Shown: in pieces, positions 1 through 11,400 of the stretch | Position numbering within the stretch: the stretch's first letter is position 1 | Layout: every line of letters starts with the position of its first letter | Assembly: GCA_003427395.1 (NCBI GenBank) | Contig: BFEA01000588.1 | Coordinates: 756,160-807,634, forward strand | Source of the DNA: Chara braunii | Lineage: Eukaryota; Streptophyta; Charophyceae; Charales; Characeae | DNA length: 51,475 nucleotides | Direction: 5' to 3' | Position numbers and translations under genes: made by a program | Notes under the pieces: generated by a model | What the model was told of the DNA's origin: nothing | What the model saw: only the letters and a program-made list of their open reading frames with translations | The model's database searches: none

Positions 1-1250
1 GCACCAGAAACGAAAAATGAAAACGAAAACGACAACACGACGGAAGAAAAATGAGAAAACGAAAAAAAAAAAAAAAAAAAATGGGGAAAAAAAAACAAAA
101 AAAAACAAATTAGAATACACGCGCTATCTCCGCAGGATGCACGCTTGTCTTGGTTTGTGCCACTGGCGATGGCAGAAACTTGGCCGCACTCTCTCTCTGA
201 CACACACACACGCACACACTTCGGCATAGGGCGTCACCACACCACTCTCGAAATGTGAAAACGACAAAAGTTTGGCGGCCACATCTGGCGATGTTGTAGC
301 GGGAAGTTCATTATCATGTTGCACATTTCGAGAGTGGTGTGGCGACACCCATACTTCGGCGTGTGTGTGTTTGTGTGTCTATGTCAGAGAGAGTGAGAAA
401 GAGAGGAAAAAAAAAAAGCAAAGGTTTTTTTTAATCGAAAACGGAATGAAAAACAAAAGGAAAAAAAAGGAAACAAAACGACACGCGAGAGCATGGCCGG
501 TGATGCCGCGCTCGATTAGGTGGTTCGCCGCTAAAAGGCCTGCAGTTTGTTTTTAAAAAAATTGCAGCTGTTTTTTTTTGTTTTTGTTTTTGTTTTTTGC
601 AGTTTTTTTTTCAATCGAGAGAAATGGTCTTAAAAAAAAAAACAAAAAAAAAACGTCTGCCTCCACCACTCACCAAAACAATAAAAATAAATAAGTGAAA
701 ATGATGCAATGAAAATGAGAAAAGAAAAAAAACGAAAAGCGCGAAACGACACGCCGACCAGGAAGCAAAAAGAAAAAAGAAAAAGAAAAACGAAAAGCTG
801 AAAACAACACGCCAAAAACAAAAACAAAAAAAAGGAAAAAAAAGGACGCGCGCTTATCGATGGCGGGTGCTTCGAGATATTCCCTCGCATCGACGCCCGC
901 CCCTTGGGCGCGCTCTCTCGTATTCTGCCGCGCTGTTAACATTTCGGTACGCGCGCCTCTCTGCCCGCCCCCGCGCCCTCGATCGCATCCATCCGCCCGT
1001 CCGCAGCAAAACTTCACCCCCAAGTCCGGCGTGGAGCGGACCATCGACCTCCCCCCGCGGTCAATGCTGCTTAAGGGGTAGGACTAAATGCACATACATA
1101 AAACACGTACCCATCCACTAATATACAAGCACTACCGACACTACTAAAGTACTAAGAGAACAATCTTTACAAAAGTTATGCGACATGCCGGTAAAATACC
1201 CCCCCAAAAAAATGAAAAATGCACACTATACTTACCGAAAATGAAGAACT
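1..1250. other. A-rich low-complexity region, no gene
   Basis: The first 850 bases are dominated by runs of A broken by short CG-containing words, plus CA/GT dinucleotide runs. Bases 850-1080 are GC-richer and read open in several frames, but nothing there resembles a known protein. I see no gene. Confidence 0.6.
190..395. repeat. Inverted repeat with ~70-bp arms
   Basis: The left arm (190-257) and the reverse complement of the right arm (322-395) share CCACACCACTCTCGAAATGTG-type sequence, a CACACA run and the CTCTCTCTGACA end. A 64-bp loop separates them. The arms are imperfect, so this is an old foldback. It could be a degraded foldback or MITE-type element; I found no clear target duplication. 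Confidence 0.7.
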
Positions 1251-1319
1251 AATACGCTAACTCTCCTTTTTACTAAAAATAATGATTATTATTTTTTTTA
1301 AAACGTCTTCCAGACCAAC

Positions 1320-1611
1320 GCATGCCAAAACAAAAACTAAACACATATGACGAAACGCCGCTACTACGGGATACACAAAGCACCACGACGCAACGCGGCT
1401 ACTGGTTAAGGACAACATTGACTGGAACGAAACATGCCACCCAAACCCTAACTCCCTGACGAAACATGCCCCAACAAAAGCTGAACACATAAGACGAAAC
1501 GCCCCAACAAATGCCCACGGGACATGTAAAGCACCACGACGAAACACCGCTACTGACTACGGACAGAACAAACAGAAACGAAACATGCCACCCAAACCCT
1601 GACTCCCTGAC
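1320..1611. repeat. Two tandem copies of a ~150-bp unit
   Basis: The segments 1320-1459 and 1466-1611 share ordered blocks such as CATGCCACCCAAACCCT, AAAGCACCACGACG and CTCCCTGAC, offset by about 151 bp. Minus-strand open frames over it simply reflect the repetition. Confidence 0.65.
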
Positions 1612-2029
1612 ACGCACCCATACGCCATAGCCAACTCACATCAAAAACAACACGCCAACACGCACCCGACACGGACGGAACACCGTGAAAAAGACAAAAA
1701 ACCCTCCAAGAAAAAACCCAGTAAGTGCTCGACAAACGAGTAATGGCCAAGGATCTGTTACCCTACATATGCTCCACCTCCATGGATGCTCCGAGAGTCT
1801 CCACCATCCTATATGGCAAATCCCGATTAAAAAAAAAAAACTGAGAATGCAACCCCTCCCGATACCCAAAGCCTTCAGCAAGCCTACATCAATATATCCA
1901 CTACAAATACCATGGCAACCTCATGTTTTGGCCATCTCCTGTATCTGCCTTCGCATGTTGTTTTCGTTCCTAGTATGGGTGCATTTACTTACCTTTGTGC
2001 CTACGGCACGTACATGCCACGAGATTTGG

Positions 2030-2530
2030 TAACGGACTGACCGTGGCGCATTAGGCAACTCGTGCCATCCGCATTGTACTTCTCTGCGAAGTAACTGACG
2101 CTGCGCTCTTCTGTGCTACACGAGGTGCAGCCATGGCGACGACTGGCTCAGCCACACCACAAGCCATAACCTCACAGGTATAGATCCTCTGCGACCCTAC
2201 CCATAACCACCATCCGTGCATGTACCCTCTATCTCCTAACCACAACTCTCTGCTCCCTACCCCCCAAAAAAAACCCAACTCCCCACCCCCTAATACTAAC
2301 TGGAGCCTAATTTACTAATTTACCAATCCCTGTTATGAGCTGCTATGGATGCTAGGCGGCGAAAAGCGTGCTTTAGGGCGTGCACCCCCCCTACGGCTGG
2401 GCTCCTGCCCTGTCCTACTTCTAACCCACTAACACTAATCTGCTGATCTTTTGCTCCTCTCTGACCAATTCTCGCCCTATATACCTGCTAACTGAAAAGT
2501 GACAATGTCCCTGGCTGCTTCATAGCCAAC
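2030..2530 (+). repeat. Dispersed repeat, copy 1 (inverted copy at 45,700-46,120)
   Basis: The block around 2335-2420, with GGATGCTAGGCGGCGAAAAG followed by GGGCGTGCACCCCCC, is matched in reverse complement at about 45,790-45,860. Weaker similarity continues on both sides, for example the CTAATACTAA...CCAATCCC words before it and the CACTAAT words after it. It is noncoding as far as I can see and probably belongs to a transposon terminus or untranslated region. Confidence 0.6.
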
Positions 2531-2639
2531 TTGGCCAAAGCTAATCACTCTCCAATGGCCTTTCTTAACTTCGAGTTGCGTCTTGTTTCCCATTTGAGAT
2601 GGGATAGTCGTATCACGTACACAACCCCCCCCTCCCCCC

Positions 2640-2800
2640 CCCCACACACACACGAGTGCATGCCGGAATGTATATTTCGCTGTTCTAGCGAAAGATTCAA
2701 TCGATTTTGCTCATCCAATCGATGGAAGTTGCGTGAGGGAAGCCTCGGGGTTCGGGACTTACCTGTTGGCCGGTGCGTTGCTCATCCTATCGATGGAAAA
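2640..2800 (-). repeat. CAGGTAAGT-containing module, inverted copy
   Basis: On the minus strand this holds CAGGTAAGT (plus-strand ACTTACCTG at 2757-2765), preceded by a CCATCGATAGGATGAGCAA block and followed by a CTTCCATCGATTGGATGAGCA block. Related blocks recur on the plus strand at 4060-4560, so this is an inverted member of the same small repeat family. Confidence 0.5.
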
Positions 2801-2859
<59 letters not shown>

Positions 2860-2912
2860 TGGCGCATGTGTAGATGACACATGCGAAGATGGTGAGAGAG
2901 AGAGAGAGAGAG
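2801..2912. repeat. CT microsatellite / GA microsatellite hairpin
   Basis: A CT run (2801-2856) is followed by the perfect inverted repeat CGCATGTGT-AGATG-ACACATGCG (2863-2885) and then a GA run (2893-2912). The whole stretch can fold as one long hairpin. It reads open in several frames only because it is dinucleotide repeat. Confidence 0.75.
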
Positions 2913-3001
2913 GAGATGGACACACATGAGAAGCAGCAGCTGAGTGAAGGTCCAGTTCGGCTGAATGAACGAACGAATGAAGAATGAATGAACCAACTGA
3001 C

Positions 3002-3130
3002 TGTGCGGACCTGGGCCTAGGCCGAAGTGATATACCGGCCTAGGTCCAGGTACGGGAACAACCTGGTACCGGACCAGGGTCAGGCCGACGGCCTGAAACT
3101 GGTCCGGTCTCGCTGTCGGGCCGTAGGGGT
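3002..3130. repeat. GC-rich cluster of short palindromes
   Basis: Palindromic words such as GGCCTAGGCC-like, GGTACCGG and CCGG recur with complementary partners (CCTGGGCCTAGG / CCTAGGTCCAGG, CAACCTGGTACCGGACCAGG). It resembles the arms of the hAT-like elements elsewhere in the window, but no A-rich core or target duplication was found. Confidence 0.4.
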
Positions 3131-3339
3131 ACCGCTACACGATCCTCGACCCTGTGAATGGATCAAGCGATACATCAAACACGCTATCCGCTGAAATAGC
3201 AGAAACCTAAAAGTAACGGCAAAGGAAACAATCCTAGATGCGGAGCAAGCTCCATGTACGAAAATAGATGTGATGCAGACTAAGCCTCAAGCCTAATCTA
3301 TGCAACAATGTCCGGTCTGAGTTAACCCAAAAAGCAGAA

Positions 3340-3416
3340 AAATGTCTGACCTGTATCGGCCAAGAAAGAGAAAAATGTCTAACCTGTGTCGGCCAAGAAA
3401 GAGAAAAATGTCTCCT
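3340..3416. repeat. Short tandem repeat (~37 bp, 2 copies)
   Basis: AAAAATGTCTGACCTGTATC and GGCCAAGAAAGAG words occur twice in order with a third partial copy. It is too short to mean more than local slippage or duplication. Confidence 0.55.
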
Positions 3417-3999
3417 AAGCCAAAGTGGCTGAATATAAATCAACACAAGGGCCCTAAAGGCCAAAGAATAACTAAACCAATGTCCTAAGTCAAAAAAGAA
3501 TGTGGCACAGTCTCACGTGCCCTGTACACAATGCACAATACCTGAACAAAAGAGAAGGGTGATACCCCCAAAGCACATGTCTAAAAGGGTCAAGTATCAC
3601 AATCAAAGTCAATTGCCCCTAGTAATATCTCATCCTCACATGATCTCTCACTGCACTCAAGTCCATATTACAAACCATACCCCCATTCATCTCTTATCTT
3701 CAACAGCCTATATACGCACGAGGCTCATTCTCATACTTAGACCATGCTCTTTATCCCTGCTGTCGTACCCAGATACTCAGCAGGATTAACTATGCTCTCA
3801 GACTGCAGGCAGACGTAGCAGTCCGTAGTGCAACACACAACAGTTATGCAGCGAACGACTAATAGCACACAGATCAGGTTCCACCACAGAACTCTGGCTG
3901 GATTTGCTGTTGTGCACAGTCCAGAAACGACACAAGTCTTCGGCACGTAAGCTGAGTCCTTCGTTTGCCCTGGCTTAGTAATACATCCACCAGCCGGTA

Positions 4000-4560
4000 A
4001 GTCCATCCGGCCCTGCAGCATCAGCGCGCCCAACAAGCAACGAACGTGTTTGCTTCTGTGAATACTGCCTTCCTCGATGGGATGAGCAAAAATTTTCGAA
4101 AGGAATCTTTCGTTAAAACACGGGAGGATTCCTCCCCAGCTTCTTTCTTGCACTGCTACGCTAAACTAAACGGGTAAGCAGTGCACTAACTAGCAGGTAA
4201 GTCTCCGCCTCCTTCCTCTCCGACTCGGCCAACTCTTGGCCCCCCTTCAGCTCGATGCAGACAATCAACAGGTAAGTTTTGAACCTCACGGCTCCCTCCT
4301 CGCCTCTTCCATCGGAAGAATGGGCAATTTGAAAGTGTATTTCGCCGGAACACCAACATATACATTGCACCTTGCCATGCAAGCAGAGAGCTAAAGAGTC
4401 GCTACTTCCATCAATAGGTTGGGCCATACATTGACTCACAGGTAAGTCTCCAACTTCTCGACCAGCCTCATGCCCCCTACTCTCATCGCTGGAAGGGGCA
4501 AAATCGAATGTACCTTCCGCCGTCGGTCAGATACATTCAAAAGAAATCCCGGTATGAGTA
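4000..4560 (+). repeat. Three CAGGTAAGT-type modules
   Basis: AGGTAAGT(C/T) occurs near 4195, 4265 and 4440, each followed by a C/T-rich stretch. The 4265 and 4440 copies are then followed by a TCGCTGG/CATCGGAAG...GGGCAA block and a GAATGTACC/GTGTATTTCGCC block. CAGGTAAGT is the consensus of a eukaryotic 5' splice donor, but no open exon accompanies it here. I read these as a small decayed repeat family, related to the inverted copy at 2640-2800. Confidence 0.45.
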
Positions 4561-4941
4561 TGGACTAAGGAGCTGTCTGATGCTACCATTGTCGGGCACG
4601 CGCATGAGCGAGTTAGACAAAGGGAGGCTACTCCCTTCTAGGATACCCAGGGATCGAAGTGAATCTCCTACTAGAACGCGGGTAGATACTTTTCAGTAAT
4701 CGAGTCTCCCTCCTGGGCGCGACCTTTAGCATCAACCTCGACCAAATCACAAACCCATCGGCAAAACTAACGGTGGCAACACGTTCGCGCTGCCCGAAAG
4801 CCCCAGAAACGAGCCTTGGTTTGCTCGATTTCGTTGAAAATCGGGCGAGCTATTCAACTCTCCCTCCTCCCATCTTCCTTCTTCGCCATATCTCAACGCA
4901 CTAACTTTTCTTCTAACCTCTCGTACACTAACTTTCATACT

Positions 4942-6329
4942 ACTTTGATCGCACTAACGAATTCGCCCTAGGCAAAATACTCAGTTCAGCCCTTTCCCTT
5001 GCTTGATTTCATTACGAATCGAGCGAGATCTCGACTTCTATTCCCACCATATCTTCTCCTACCGACTCCTCCTCGCTACTTCGTTCTCATATGACTCCGT
5101 TTCTACTAACTCTTACCTAAAACTAACTTCACAATCGAACTCGCCTTGTCAGAAAGACCCTACTTCGTCTCTTCCCTCGCTCGATTTCATCAAGAATCGA
5201 GCAAGATCTCTGCTCTTTAGTCTCTCATAGCCGAATCCCCTCCACCTCTACTCTGAATGCACCCTGGCGCGAAATGCATCCAGGTTCTTTCGTTTTTTTT
5301 TTTTTTTTTCTCCTTCATTTTGTCTGTTCACCTCGTACCCGCTTCCACTCCGTTGACCCCTTCTAGTTGGCGCAGCGCCCGACAGTAGCCGGCACGGGCC
5401 GCGTCCAGGCTCACTTCCTTTGTGTTAACGGAGCTCCGCTACAGCAGCGCACCAACATGATCAGCCGCTCCGGCTGTCGTAATGAGACGATGATGGAAGC
5501 CGATCATCAGACGGCTCGATTAGTCTTTTAGCCTCCCATATCCAAGCCTGACTGCCAACCTGACGGCCTGCTCCCTTTACTCCGCCTTGGCCTTCATTAT
5601 CTTGCTCCTCGGGCACTCCATGGCTTCCGCTGTGCCACTCCCTGTGCAGATCTTGGTGGTAGTACCAGGCAGTCGGATGAGGACCCCTCACTGAGCTAGT
5701 ATGGGGGCGGGTTCCACGCGAACAATCGTTGCATCCAATACTGCTACGGGCCCTTTGACGGCGCCTTGGGCCATCTGTACCCAGGCTAAGTCCCGTTTGT
5801 TGGGTCCAAACAGGCACGTTTACACTCAAAACCTCTCACAGTAGATGGCGGGGCAGACCGTATACCCGCAATGAACCCCGACACCCTCAAGCTGCACCCC
5901 CATAAGCTCGCCCGAAACGTTTTTCAATTTCCTTCCACTTTAGGCTATCGCCGCTCTCCAAGTGGGAAGCTGGGCAAGCCACAACCGGGAACCTCACCAC
6001 TCTCACGCACGTTGGCCTCCTTGGTCCTCGATCTCAACGACGACATGATAGAAGAATTTCGCCAGCATCCCGAATACGCACGAACCCGTAGGTCAACCAA
6101 AGGAGGCAAGCGCTCAGGGTCTTTGGCTGCCGTGACGGCCTAAAATACCGGCGCCTCGTCCGCGTCAAGAAATCCCGACGTATAAAAAATAATAATAACA
6201 CAAATAATAAAATCATAAAATACCTAAATTTTTAACCATCAGAATACGGCGAACGAGGGAAAAGAGACCGCTAGTATCGTCCTGACGCCTCCAACGACAA
6301 CACCAAAGGGGATGGCCCCGCCAGGCTCG
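4942..6329. repeat. 1.39-kb tandem duplication, copy 1
   Basis: The sequence starting ACTTTGATCGCACTAACGAA recurs 1388 bp downstream and the two copies align almost to their ends. Landmarks in order are hairpins of the CTCGATT...AATCGAGCGAG type, the CACCCTGGC...GGTTCTTTCG-T(n) tract, and the GTATAAAAAATAATAATAAC tail. Open frames inside (minus 5461-5829, plus 5871-6143) are not matched as intact frames in copy 2, so I do not call a gene. Confidence 0.85.
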
Positions 6330-7685
6330 ACTTTGATCGCACTAACGAATTCGCCCTAGGCAAAAAACTCAGCTTAGCCCTTTCCCTCGCTCGATTTCAA
6401 TACGAATCAAGCGAGATTTCGACTTTTATTCCCACCATATCTTCTCCTACCGACTCCTCCTCACTACTTCGTTCTCATATGACTCCGTTTCTACTAACTC
6501 TTACCTAAAACTAATTTCACAATCGAACTCGCCTTGTCAGAAAGACCCTACTTCGTCTCTTCCCTCGCTCGATTTCATCAAGAATCGAGCGAGATTTCTG
6601 CTCTCTAGTCTCTCATAGTCGAATCCCCTCCATCTCTACTCCGAATGCACCCTGGCACGAAATGCGTCCAGGTTCTTTCGTTTTTTTTTTTTTTTTTCCT
6701 CCTTCATTTTGTCTGTTCCCCTCGTACCCGCTTCCACTCCGTTGACCCCTTCCAGTTCGCGCAGCACCCGACAGTAACCGGCACAGGCCTCGTCCGGGGT
6801 CACTTCCTTTGTGTTAACGGAGCTCTGCTACAGCGGCGCACCGGCATGATCAGTCGCTCCGGCTGTCGTAATGAGACGATGAGGGAAGCCGATCATCAGA
6901 CAGTTCGATTAGGCTTTTCACCTTCCGTATCCAAGCCCGACTGCCAACCTGAGGGCCTGCTCCCTTTATTTACTCCCGCCTTGGCCTTCGTTATGCTGCC
7001 CCTCAGGCACTCTGTGGCTTCCGCTGTGCCACTCCCTGCGCAGATCTTGGTGGTAGTACCAGGCATTCGGATGAGGACCCCTCGCTGAGATAGTATGGGG
7101 GCGGGTTGCACGCGAACAGTTGCTGCACCCAATACTGTTGCGGGCCCTTTGACGGCGCCTTGGGCCATCTGTAACCAGGCCCAGTCTCGTCTGTTGGGTC
7201 CAAACGGGCACGTTCACACTCAAAACCTCTCACAGTAGATGGAGGGGCAAACCTTATACCCGCAATGAACCCCGCCACCCTCAAGCTGTACCCCCACAGG
7301 CTCGCCCGGAATGTTCTTCAATTTCCTTTCACTTTAGGCTATCGGCACTCTCCAAGTCGGAAGCAGGGGAAGTCACAACTGCGAACCTCACCATTCTCAC
7401 GCACGTTGGCCTCCTTGTTCTCAACGACGACATGATAGAAGAATTTCACCAGCATCCCGAATACGCACAAACTCGTAGGTCAACCAAAGGAGGAACGCGC
7501 TCAAGGTCCTTGACTACCTTGACGGCCAAATGCCGACGTATAAAAAATAATAATAACACAAATAATAAAATAACAAAATATCTAAACTTTTAATCATCAG
7601 AATACGGTGAACGAGGGAAAAGAGACCGCTAGTATCGTTCTGACGCCTCCGACGACAAAACCAAAGGGGATGGCCCCGCTAGGCT
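6330..7685. repeat. 1.39-kb tandem duplication, copy 2
   Basis: This is the direct neighbour of copy 1, in the same orientation and highly similar, with several small deletions. One is about 7 bp near 7408; another near 7525 removes part of the segment before the GTATAAAAAAT tail. The first breaks the frame that is open in copy 1 at 5871-6143, which argues against selection on that frame. The perfect hairpin CTCGCTCGATT...AATCGAGCGAG lies near 6563-6593. Confidence 0.85.
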
Positions 7686-8187
7686 CTTGACCCTTTGGCC
7701 CCCCTTCGCACTACTCTGATATCCCCACGTTGTCGCCGCTCAACCTCGATCCCTGAATCTCTTTGACGAAAGTCTGATGCCGTAACCGCCAGTGCTAGGC
7801 TCAAGTCTTAGTCTAACTCCGACGGACACCCAAGTTAAACCAATACTGCGAGATGCGCAGACCTACTGAAAATGCTTCAAAGCCTCCTCGTTGTCGATGT
7901 CGTCCTCCACGCATATGCACAATTCGTAGGCAATCGCACCAATCAAAAGACGGAGTCCTTTTAATCCTAACTTAATCAGGAAATAAAAATCCGACCGACG
8001 ATCACGCCGGTCCTTCAGTCATCATCAAATAAAAAAAGAGATCATGAGCGTCTTCAGTCTGCGCGCTCACTCACTCTCTATTCTAGTCAACCATCCTATC
8101 AACGTAAATCACAGACTTAGTCACGCCTCGCGCAGTATACCTAAAACTTTAAACCATACTTATTTCCTGTTCTTTTAAGAAACCAGG

Positions 8188-8213
8188 GCGAATACCCTTA
8201 TAAGGGTATTCGC
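8188..8213. repeat. 26-bp perfect palindrome
   Basis: GCGAATACCCTTA followed by its exact complement. A related inverted repeat, CCAAATACCCT-AGTG-AGGGTATTTGG, lies at 43,789-43,814. Confidence 0.9.
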
Positions 8214-8373
8214 ATCGACAACTTACCGAACCATACTAAGCGACGTCCCCGTCGCTTCGCAAAACCAGAAAGCTATAAATCCATCCAACTCCAAAATTGA
8301 CGAGAAGGGAACCAATCCAATTAACCAACAGACTCCGGTTCGAGATCCCCATCAAATCACACCAAACACAACG

Positions 8374-8446
8374 TTATGCTGCCAGGATTCTAACCTGGGT
8401 TTCCATTGTCCTGACAGTCGGACACTGGTATACTAGGTATACATAC
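8374..8446 (-). pseudogene. tRNA-Asp-like relic (tRNA pseudogene or SINE head)
   Basis: On the minus strand a TpsiC-like arm CCAGG-TTAGAAT-CCTGG is followed by CAGCATA. Upstream lie an anticodon-like hairpin containing CTGTCAG (GTC anticodon context) and an A-box-like TAGTATACCAGTG. The order and spacing match a tRNA, and TAGTATA plus CTGTCA are reminiscent of tRNA-Asp. The anticodon stem gives an 8-base loop and the acceptor stem pairs only partly, so this is not a functional tRNA. A tRNA-derived SINE head is equally possible. Confidence 0.35.
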
Positions 8447-10317
8447 TGCAATATAAGTCTCAGCGGCCCTCTCAACTGTCCTCTCCCCTTTGTCCTAGAC
8501 AAACGTCGGCTTCTCGTTAGGTGTTCTTATATCTCTACCCTGCAAGCAGGGCCAAAATCAGGGACGCGACCCCTAACCGAGACCTTTGAAGACACTCTTA
8601 CTTCCCTCCAACAATTCTCATAATTAAAACATATATATATATATATATACACAAATCTCATCATAGACTCTTCCTGCAGTCTACTACAGGAAGGTCAGGT
8701 CTCCATACTGGCCCACCATAGTCTGGGTGATCGAGCCACATCTACGGTCCACCGCGTTGTTATTTTAGTGGTAGTGTCCTCGCAAGTTGCGCTACGATAG
8801 GCTTTCTCCTGGTAAGCATTCAATCAGGACTCAAAAAGACTCGACTCGACTCCTATCCCAGGCCTTCCCGCAGGAGTAAAACCTACATAGGTGGCCACAC
8901 CCCTTTAAGTCTTTACTCCCTTGGCAAGACGCAGACCCGCTGTTCAGATTATGCCGACCAGCAGTCGACACTAGGGGTTGCGCCCTAGTGATGCTAAACT
9001 TTACCGTTAGCTTGGTATTCTCATAAATACCCCAAGATTAGCACAAGTGGCTGAACCGTCTGGACGGTGTGTCGCAAAAAAACAGACCTACTGCGGTACT
9101 ACTCAAAGGTCTGTCACACATAAAAGGTATTTACCAGTCCTCTGTGGGACAACACAGAGAAACACGCCAATCTCTCCACATTCACAAAACAAAATCACCA
9201 CCAGATTCACAAGGTCGTGACCTCCCTACTTGATCAGAGCAAGAAGACCACCTCTCAGCGACATCTCTCAAATAAATCACTTTTGCGACCTCCAAAATTT
9301 CACCAATAGCCAAACAACATGTGGTTCTTCTCGTTAGACTTTATCATCCAAAATCAACTTACCATGCCATTAAATCTATTAACCCCCTTTCATATGAAGG
9401 AGGTCTCACTTAATAGGTCTCTCAGTCATCCCTTCCTTTTTTAGGATGAGCTCCCATGCAACCTTTCTTTTTAAAACATATTCCCTCTCTGCAGATGAGT
9501 CTTCCAAATAAAACAAAAGACTGCCTTTCCACGAAAGGCGTCTCTACCGAAAACAACACAGACTTAGAGACCAACTTATGGGTCTTCATCACAACTTCAA
9601 CAATAAACATTCGGCATGGTAAGCATTCGAGTCTCAAAGATCACAAATCCCTTAGGATTCTCACATTCTTTTACAAAAACAGACTGCACTCCCTCTTCTT
9701 ATACCCGACCCTATCATCCGCCCGTGGACACATCGCACGAGTATACCGAAGAGTAGACAGTTCACATCCATTCACATTTTTAAAATACACAATACCAGGA
9801 TGAGATGTTTCTCATACATCTCTTACACAAAGCCATCATACATCAGGATAAAACCACACATGTGAGAATGATTGTGATCGTCATATACAAGGGATAGTCT
9901 CAGATAAAACCTTGACTCAAAATATACCCAGGAGGGTAATATCTCAACTAAAAAAAATGAACCAAATATGGTATCGAATTACATATATACACATAGAGTT
10001 GAACAACCTCAACTCAAATTGGTACCGATATCACACAAAAATCGTGGTCTCCCTGACCAGAGCTAAAACGGAAACAATCTTAATCAGGGCGTAACCACAC
10101 CCAAAAACGAATCCGAGTAATTCAAGACACACCCAAATATCCAAAAAGTAAGACAAGGTCCACTATGCCTTACTCGCTCAATGACTTAAACTGGGCTCGT
10201 ACATATTCCCCTTGCGCAGACCATAGATTCCTAAAACTTAAACTCAAACCCACAAAACCTTCATGCATATCCTATATCCAGATGCATAGGTGCGTATACC
10301 CTTATAACTCAGTCTCT

Positions 10318-10324
10318 TTCTCTT

Positions 10325-10356
<32 letters not shown>

Positions 10357-10385
10357 TTCTTCTTCTCTTTTTCCTTCCTAGAGGA
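10318..10385 (+). repeat. TTC/CT-rich tract
   Basis: A pyrimidine run of TTC units ends in TTCCTAGAGGAT. The homologous tract in the second block (36,335-36,915) is far longer. Homology between the blocks begins here, so this may be a recombination or truncation point. Confidence 0.8.
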
Positions 10386-11400
10386 TTGTCTAACTTATGC
10401 TTTTCACTCAGAGAGTAGTAGGTGAAGTTCTGATTCTTCCTTGAATGATCTCATGCTCCAATCTTGTGATTTGGTCTAGTCTAACTCATGTTTTTAACTC
10501 GCATAGTAGTAAGTGAAGTTCCGATTCTTCCTTGGATGATCTCATGCTCAAATCTTGAGTTTTGATCTTGTCTAACTTATGTTTTTCACTCACATAGTAG
10601 TAGGTGAAGTCCCGATTCTTCCATGAATGATATCATGCTTCAATCTAGTGATTTGGTCTAGTCTAACTCATGCTTTTCACTCATATATTAGTGGGTGAAG
10701 TTCCGATTCTCCCTTGGATGATCTCATGCTCAAATCTTATGTTTTGATCTTGTCTAGCTCATGCTTTCCACTTACGTAGTAGAAGGTGAATTCCCGATCC
10801 TTCCATGGATGATCTCATGCTCAAATCTTGTGTTTTGATCTTGCCTAGCTCATGCTTTTCACTCACACATGAGTAGGTGAAGTTTCGATTCTTCCTTGGA
10901 TAATCTCATGCTAAAATCTTGTGTTTTGATCTTGTGTAGCTCATGCTTTTCACTCACATAGTAGTAGGTGAAGTCCCGATTCTTCCATGGATGATCTCAT
11001 GCTCCAACCTTGTGATTTGGTTTAGTCTATCTCATGTTTTTCGCTCATATAGTAGTAAGTGATGTTCCGATTCTTCCTCGGATGATCTCATGCTCCAATC
11101 TTGTGATTTGTTCTAATCTAACTCATGTTTTTTACTCACAAGATAGTAAGTGATGTTCCGATTCTTTCTTCGATGATCTCATGCTTCAAGCTTGTGATTT
11201 GGTGTAATCTAACTTATGCTTTTCACTCACATGATAGTGAGTGATGTTCCGATTCTTCCTTGGGTGATCTCATGCTTCAAACATGTGCTTTGGTCTAGTC
11301 TAGCTCATGGTTTCACTCACATAATAGTAGGTGAAGTCCCGATTCCTCACTGTTTGATGCTCATGTTTCAATCTTGTGTTTTGGTCAATCTAGCTCATGC
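10386..11400 (+). repeat. 91-bp satellite, subfamily A (block 1)
   Basis: About eleven tandem monomers. GATCTCATGCTC recurs at 10,447, 10,538 and onward at 91-bp spacing. Each monomer carries TTTTCACTCACATAGTAGTA, a GTGAAGT(C/T)CCGATTCTTCC block and a TGATTTGG or TTTTGATC block. The last monomers grade toward subfamily B. Confidence 0.9.

Larger units (their letters stand above)
7690..10300. other. Gene-poor, hairpin-rich region
   Basis: No coding sequence is supported. The stretch holds a 26-bp perfect palindrome (8188), a stem AAGCGACG-TCCC-CGTCGCTT (near 8239), a stem CTTCCTG...CAGGAAG (near 8669), an AT microsatellite (8630-8650) and a tRNA-like relic. Frames at 8297-8623 and 9456-9803 are open but featureless. 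Confidence 0.55.

Noticed and set aside
3737-4153. 138-codon minus-strand frame
   Set aside because: No recognisable domain, and it overlaps the start of the CAGGTAAGT repeat modules. I cannot support it as a gene.
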